Source: Geodermatophilus sp. YIM 151500
GTDB taxonomy: Bacteria > Actinomycetota > Actinomycetes > Mycobacteriales > Geodermatophilaceae
NCBI RefSeq assembly: GCF_025716945.1
Contig: NZ_JAOVZT010000018.1
Span: 142-56,470, forward strand
DNA: 56,329 nt
Reading direction: 5' to 3'
This document shows positions 53,017-56,329 of this stretch, piece by piece (positions within the stretch are counted from its first letter, which is position 1; each line of letters begins with the position of its first letter). Under the pieces are notes generated by a model. That model searched no databases. It saw only the letters and a program-made list of their open reading frames with translations, and was not told where the DNA came from. Both the position numbers and the translations under genes were made by a program.

Positions 53017-53757
53017 TCACCGGGGGCGGGTGGTCGAGTAGAGGTGGCTGTCGGGGAACTGCTCGGCGGCCAGCGCCCGGCCGACCACGATCACCGCGGT
53101 ACGCCGCACCCCGGCGGCCTCGACCTGGGCGGCGATGTCGGCCAGCGTCCCCCGCAGCACCAGCTCGTCCTCCCGGCTGGCCCGGGCGACCACGGCCACC
53201 GGGCAGTCGGTGCCGTAGTGCGCCGCGAGCTCGGGCACCAGCTCGCCGGTCCGTTGCACCGCCAGGTGCAGCACCAGCGTGGCACCGGTGGCCGCGTAGG
53301 CGGCCAGCGTCTCGCCCGGCGGCATGGGCGTCGACCGCGCCGACGTCCGGGTCAGGACGACGGTCTGCGCCACCCCCGGCACGGTCAGCTCCCGCCGCAG
53401 CGCGGCGGCCGCGGCGGCGAAGGCGGGCACCCCGGGGACGACGTCGTACGGGACGCCGGCCGCGTCGAGGCGGCGCATCTGCTCGGCCATCGCGCTCCAC
53501 ACCGACGGATCGCCGGAGTGCAGCCGCGCGACGTCCAGGCCGTCCTCGTGCGCCGTGACCAGCTCGGCGGTGATCGCGTCGAGGTCGAGGTCGGCGGTGT
53601 CGACCAGCCGGGCGGCCGGCGGCGCGGTGGCCAGCAGCTCGCGCGGCACCAGTGCGCCGGCGTAGAGGCAGACCGGTGCGGTCGCGATGATGCGGGCGGC
53701 CCGCACGGTGACCAGGTCCGCCGCGCCCGGCCCCGCCCCGATGAAGTGCACGGTCAT
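53017..53757 (-). CDS. cobM: Precorrin-4 C11-methyltransferase CobM
   Basis: This 246-residue SAM methyltransferase methylates C11 of precorrin-4. The N-terminal [16 protein letters not shown] loop, [17 protein letters not shown] and the [13 protein letters not shown] segment are specific for CobM/CbiF. It is the last gene of a minus-strand group def-cobL-cobM. A tandem 15-bp array lies immediately upstream of its ATG, in the gap after cobL. Confidence 0.96.
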   Translation of the reverse strand: MTVHFIGAGPGAADLVTVRAARIIATAPVCLYAGALVPRELLATAPPAARLVDTADLDLDAITAELVTAHEDGLDVARLHSGDPSVWSAMAEQMRRLDAAGVPYDVVPGVPAFAAAAAALRRELTVPGVAQTVVLTRTSARSTPMPPGETLAAYAATGATLVLHLAVQRTGELVPELAAHYGTDCPVAVVARASREDELVLRGTLADIAAQVEAAGVRRTAVIVVGRALAAEQFPDSHLYSTTRPR

Positions 53758-53769
53758 GGGGCCTCGTCC

Positions 53770-53825
53770 CCTGTCGCCCTGTTCCCTGTCGCCCTGTTCC
53801 CCGTCGCCCTGTTCCCTGTCGCCCT
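53770..53825. repeat. 15-bp tandem array just upstream of cobM
   Basis: Units at 53770-53784 and 53785-53799 are identical (CCTGTCGCCCTGTTC), the third at 53800-53814 differs by one base, and a partial unit ends at 53825. On the cobM-coding strand the unit is purine-rich, GAACAGGGCGACAGG, and repeats AGGG shortly before the ATG. Read as codons it gives GNRAT repeats, but no gene is supported there. Confidence 0.9.
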
Positions 53826-53932
53826 CCGGGCTCCGACCGCGGCCAGGTGCCGTCCTCCGGCGCCGCGGAGCCGCTGCCCCGCCCCCGTCCCGCGGGCCTC
53901 CGGCCCCCCACCCGGGGGCATCCGGCGGCGGG

Positions 53933-55141
53933 TCACCTCGTCACGGACCAGATGGTCACGGGCATGGCCGCCCGCCAGCCGGTGAAGCCGCCGACCGGCT
54001 CGGCCCGCTGCACCGCCAGCCGCACCAGGTCGCCGCCCACCCCGGCGAACCAGCGGGCCAGCACGGCCTCGGTCTCCACGGTCACCGCGTTGGCGACCAG
54101 CCGCCCGCCGGGGGCCAGCGCGGTCCAGCACGCCTCGAGCAGCCCCGGCGCGGTCGCGCCGCCGCCGGCGAAGACGGCGTCCGGCGCGGGCAGGCCGGCC
54201 AGCGCGTCGGGCGCGCGGCCCTCGACGACCCGCAGGTCCGGGACGCCGAGCCGCCGGGCGTTGTCCCGGATCCGCGCCGCCCGGTCGGGCCGGGCCTCGA
54301 CCGCGACCGCCCGGCACGTCGGGTGCACCCGCATCCACTCGATGCCGATCGAGCCGGCGCCGGCGCCCACGTCCCAGAGCAGCTGGCCGGGGAGCGGCAC
54401 CAGGCGGGCGACGGTGACCGCACGCACCTCGCGCTTGGTCAGCTGGCCGTCGTCGGCGAAGGCGCCGTCGGGCAGGCCCGGCACGGTGGGCAGCGGGACG
54501 GTGCCGGGGTCGGCGACCACCTCGACGGCGGTCACGGCGAGCGGGTCGGTCTCCGCGTGCGGCCACTCCGCGGCGGTGCCGGTGGCGGCGCGCTCGGCCG
54601 GCCCGCCCAGCTGGGCCAGCACGGTCAGCCGGCTGGCGCCGTAACCCCACCCGGTGAGCCGGCCGGCGATCTCCGCCGGCGTCCCGGTGCCCGAGCCGAG
54701 CACCAGCAGCCGCCGGCCGGGCGTCGCGTGCGGGGCCAGCAGGTCGACCGGCCGGCCGACGAGCGGCACGACCGCGGTGCCCTCGACCGACCAGCCCAGC
54801 CGGGCGCAGGCCAGGGTGACCGACGAGGGGTGCGGCACCACCTCGACGGCACCCGCGCCGTGCAGCCGCACCAGCGAGGTGCCGACCCCGGCGAGCATCG
54901 GGTCGCCGCTGGCCAGCACCACGACCCGCCGTCCGGGGTGTGCGCTGGGCAGCGCGTCCAGCGCCGGGCCCATCGGCGAGGGCCACGGCACCCGCTCGGC
55001 GCCCACCTCCGGGGGCACCAGGGCCAGCTGCCGGGCGCTTCCGCGCAGCACGTCGGCGTCCTCGATCGCCCGGCGGGCCCGTGGCGACAGACCATCCCAG
55101 CCGTCGGCGCCGATGCCGACCACGACGACCGGCGCACTCAC
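53933..55141 (-). CDS. cobL: Precorrin-6Y C5,15-methyltransferase (decarboxylating) CobL
   Basis: This 402-residue fusion joins a CbiE domain (residues 1 to about 205; [35 protein letters not shown]) with a CbiT domain (about 230-402; [24 protein letters not shown]). It methylates C5 and C15 and decarboxylates the C12 acetate. The GTG at 55141 lies 7 bp after the def stop, so def and cobL are one operon. CobM follows after 175 bp that include the tandem array. Confidence 0.96.
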   Translation of the reverse strand: MSAPVVVVGIGADGWDGLSPRARRAIEDADVLRGSARQLALVPPEVGAERVPWPSPMGPALDALPSAHPGRRVVVLASGDPMLAGVGTSLVRLHGAGAVEVVPHPSSVTLACARLGWSVEGTAVVPLVGRPVDLLAPHATPGRRLLVLGSGTGTPAEIAGRLTGWGYGASRLTVLAQLGGPAERAATGTAAEWPHAETDPLAVTAVEVVADPGTVPLPTVPGLPDGAFADDGQLTKREVRAVTVARLVPLPGQLLWDVGAGAGSIGIEWMRVHPTCRAVAVEARPDRAARIRDNARRLGVPDLRVVEGRAPDALAGLPAPDAVFAGGGATAPGLLEACWTALAPGGRLVANAVTVETEAVLARWFAGVGGDLVRLAVQRAEPVGGFTGWRAAMPVTIWSVTR

Positions 55142-55148
55142 GGGACGC

Positions 55149-55706
55149 TCATGCGGGCAGGTCCCCGTGCGGCCCGGCGGCTTCGGCCAGCAGCCGCTCC
55201 TTCTGCTCGACCGGCAGCCGGTCGACGTACACGGTGCCGTCGAGGTGGTCGACCTCGTGCTGCAGGCAGCGGGCGGCCATGCCGGTGGCCTCGAGGGCGA
55301 CCGGGTCCCCGTGCACGTCGACGCCGTCGACCCGGGCGCGGAAGGCGCGCGGCAGCTCGGCGTACGGCCCGGGCACCGACAGGCAGCCCTCCTCGGTGAG
55401 CTCCTCGGCCGGCTCGTCGCCCACCGGCCCGGGCAGGCTCAGCACCGGGTTGACCACGTAGCCGACGACGTCCTCGCCGTCGGCGTCGGGGCAGTCGATG
55501 ACGAAGACGCGCGCGTCGACGCCGATCTGGTTGGCGGCCAGGCCCACCCCGTCGGCCGCGTGCATGCTCGCGAACATGTCGAGCACCAGCCGGCGCAGGT
55601 CGCGGTCGAACTCGGTCACCGCCGCGCACGGGCGGTGCAGCACCGGGTCGGTGCCGTAGGTGACGATCGGCCGGGCGACGCCGTCGTAACGGCCGGGCAG
55701 GCGCAT
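55149..55706 (-). CDS. def: Peptide deformylase
   Basis: This 185-residue metalloenzyme removes the formyl group from nascent proteins. All three motifs are present: GVGLAANQ at 53-60, EGCLSVP at 106-112 with the metal Cys, and HEVDH at 150-154. It starts at ATG 55706, 44 bp from the divergent cobD start. It is unusual as the lead gene of cobL-cobM. Other def copies may exist in the genome. Confidence 0.96.
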   Translation of the reverse strand: MRLPGRYDGVARPIVTYGTDPVLHRPCAAVTEFDRDLRRLVLDMFASMHAADGVGLAANQIGVDARVFVIDCPDADGEDVVGYVVNPVLSLPGPVGDEPAEELTEEGCLSVPGPYAELPRAFRARVDGVDVHGDPVALEATGMAARCLQHEVDHLDGTVYVDRLPVEQKERLLAEAAGPHGDLPA

Positions 55707-55750
55707 GTCCGCCGATCCTAGGGACGGCGCGGGCCCGGCCGGTTGGCACG

Positions 55751-56329
55751 ATGAGCGCCGTGGACGCCGCGACCGCCGCCGGGCTGGCCCTCGGCGCGGT
55801 CGCCGACCGGCTGCTCGGTGACCCGCGCCGCCGCCACCCCGTCGCCGGCTTCGGCGCCGCGGCCGCCGCGCTCGAGCGCCGGGCCTGGCGCGACTCCCGG
55901 CTCGCCGGCGCCGGTCACGCCCTGGGCCTGGTCGCGACCACGGCGGCCGCGGGCGCGGTCCTCGACCGGGCCACGCGCGCGCACCCCGCCGTCCGGACGG
56001 CCGTCACCGCAGCGGCCACCTGGACGGTGCTCGGCGGCACCTCGCTGGGCCGGGCGGCCGGCACGCTGCAGCGGTACCTGCAGGACGGCGACCTCCCGGG
56101 CGCCCGGGCGGCGCTGCCCGCCCTGGCCGGACGCGATCCGCGCGACCTCGACGAGCCGGAACTGGCCCGGGCGGCGGTCGAGTCGGTGGCCGAGAACACC
56201 GCGGACGCCGTCGTCGCGCCGCTGTTCTGGGGCGCGGTCGCCGGGCTGCCCGGACTGCTGGGCTACCGGGCGGTCAACACCCTCGACGCGATGGTCGGCC
56301 ACCGTTCACCCCGGTACCTGCGCTTCGGC
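55751..56329 (+). CDS. cobD: Adenosylcobinamide-phosphate synthase CobD/CbiB, 3' end outside the window
   Basis: The frame runs to the window edge (193 codons seen). The membrane protein attaches aminopropanol or its phosphate to adenosylcobyric acid. Signatures include ADRLLGDPRRRHPVAGFG, AVESVAENTADAVVAPLFW and GYRAVNTLDAMVGHR, all typical of CbiB. The start is ATG 55751, or GTG 55760 in the same frame, where CACGAT seven bases upstream would make it leaderless. It is divergent from def. Confidence 0.93.
   Translation, partial: MSAVDAATAAGLALGAVADRLLGDPRRRHPVAGFGAAAAALERRAWRDSRLAGAGHALGLVATTAAAGAVLDRATRAHPAVRTAVTAAATWTVLGGTSLGRAAGTLQRYLQDGDLPGARAALPALAGRDPRDLDEPELARAAVESVAENTADAVVAPLFWGAVAGLPGLLGYRAVNTLDAMVGHRSPRYLRFG

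Overview
This window is very GC-rich DNA with dense, short-gapped genes, many GTG starts and frequent 4-bp ATGA/GTGA gene overlaps. The gene order closely follows Mycobacterium tuberculosis Rv3624c-Rv3628 (hpt, tilS, metalloprotease, PBP4, ppa), Rv3644c-Rv3662c (holB, topA, DEAD helicase, Tad cluster, Ssd, HAD-IB, Rv3662c-like) and Rv2062c-Rv2066 (cobN, cobG, cobH, cobIJ). It is therefore actinobacterial chromosome. Base composition and gene content suggest Geodermatophilaceae (Blastococcus, Geodermatophilus or Modestobacter type). That family assignment is an inference, because no 16S gene is present. I see no phage, insertion sequence, CRISPR array or rRNA.

Layout. (1) 0.1-5 kb: hpt-tilS-metalloprotease on the minus strand, then a PBP4-type carboxypeptidase divergent from ppa. 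(2) 5-13.5 kb: a methyltransferase, tRNA-Thr(CGU), holB with an MFS-thymidylate kinase fusion, a trans-aconitate methyltransferase-like gene and topA. (3) 14-18.2 kb: a DUF1023 hydrolase with an ESX-like helical partner, then the proton pyrophosphatase hppA behind a clear promoter. (4) 18.2-26.5 kb: a 640-bp repeat-rich gap, a DUF1998 helicase, then a convergent Tad/Flp pilus cluster (ssd, tadA, tadB, tadC, Flp-like pilin, TadE and a TadE/G-like gene with no stop codon of its own). (5) 26.6-31 kb: HAD-IB phosphatase, a 2OG oxygenase-like gene, a small membrane protein, an aldo/keto reductase and a Fic-fold protein with a ruined active site. (6) 31-44.3 kb: cobalamin genes part 1 (histidine phosphatase, cobU, cobS; cobN behind a B12 riboswitch; cobG-cobH-cobIJ-MFS). 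Inside this stretch lie a two-module DUF1540 protein and a 142-residue pseudo-ABC ATPase behind a DtxR/IdeR-like iron box. (7) 44.3-51 kb, minus strand: truncated hemoglobin, flavohemoglobin and DivIVA-like genes in one operon, and a flavodoxin-fold reductase followed by two dynamin-like GTPases. (8) 51-56.3 kb: cobalamin genes part 2 (cobK, cbiD, cobM, cobL, the start of cobD/cbiB) with peptide deformylase heading the cobL-cobM operon.

How the genes work together. The corrin genes give most of an oxygen-dependent route: CobIJ (C20 and C17 methylation), CobG (precorrin-3B), CobM, CbiD in place of CobF, CobK, CobL, CobH, the cobalt chelatase large subunit CobN, then CobD, CobU and CobS. CobA, CobB, CobO, CobQ, CobT and the small chelatase subunits are not in the window.

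The most unusual features are the iron-box pseudo-ATPase overlapping a DUF1540 gene, the tandem arrays with different units in gene-flanking gaps, the globin-DivIVA operon, the stop-less TadE/G gene and the degenerate Fic protein. Many genes not inside operons have a -10-like hexamer 6-10 nt before the start codon, suggesting leaderless transcription.
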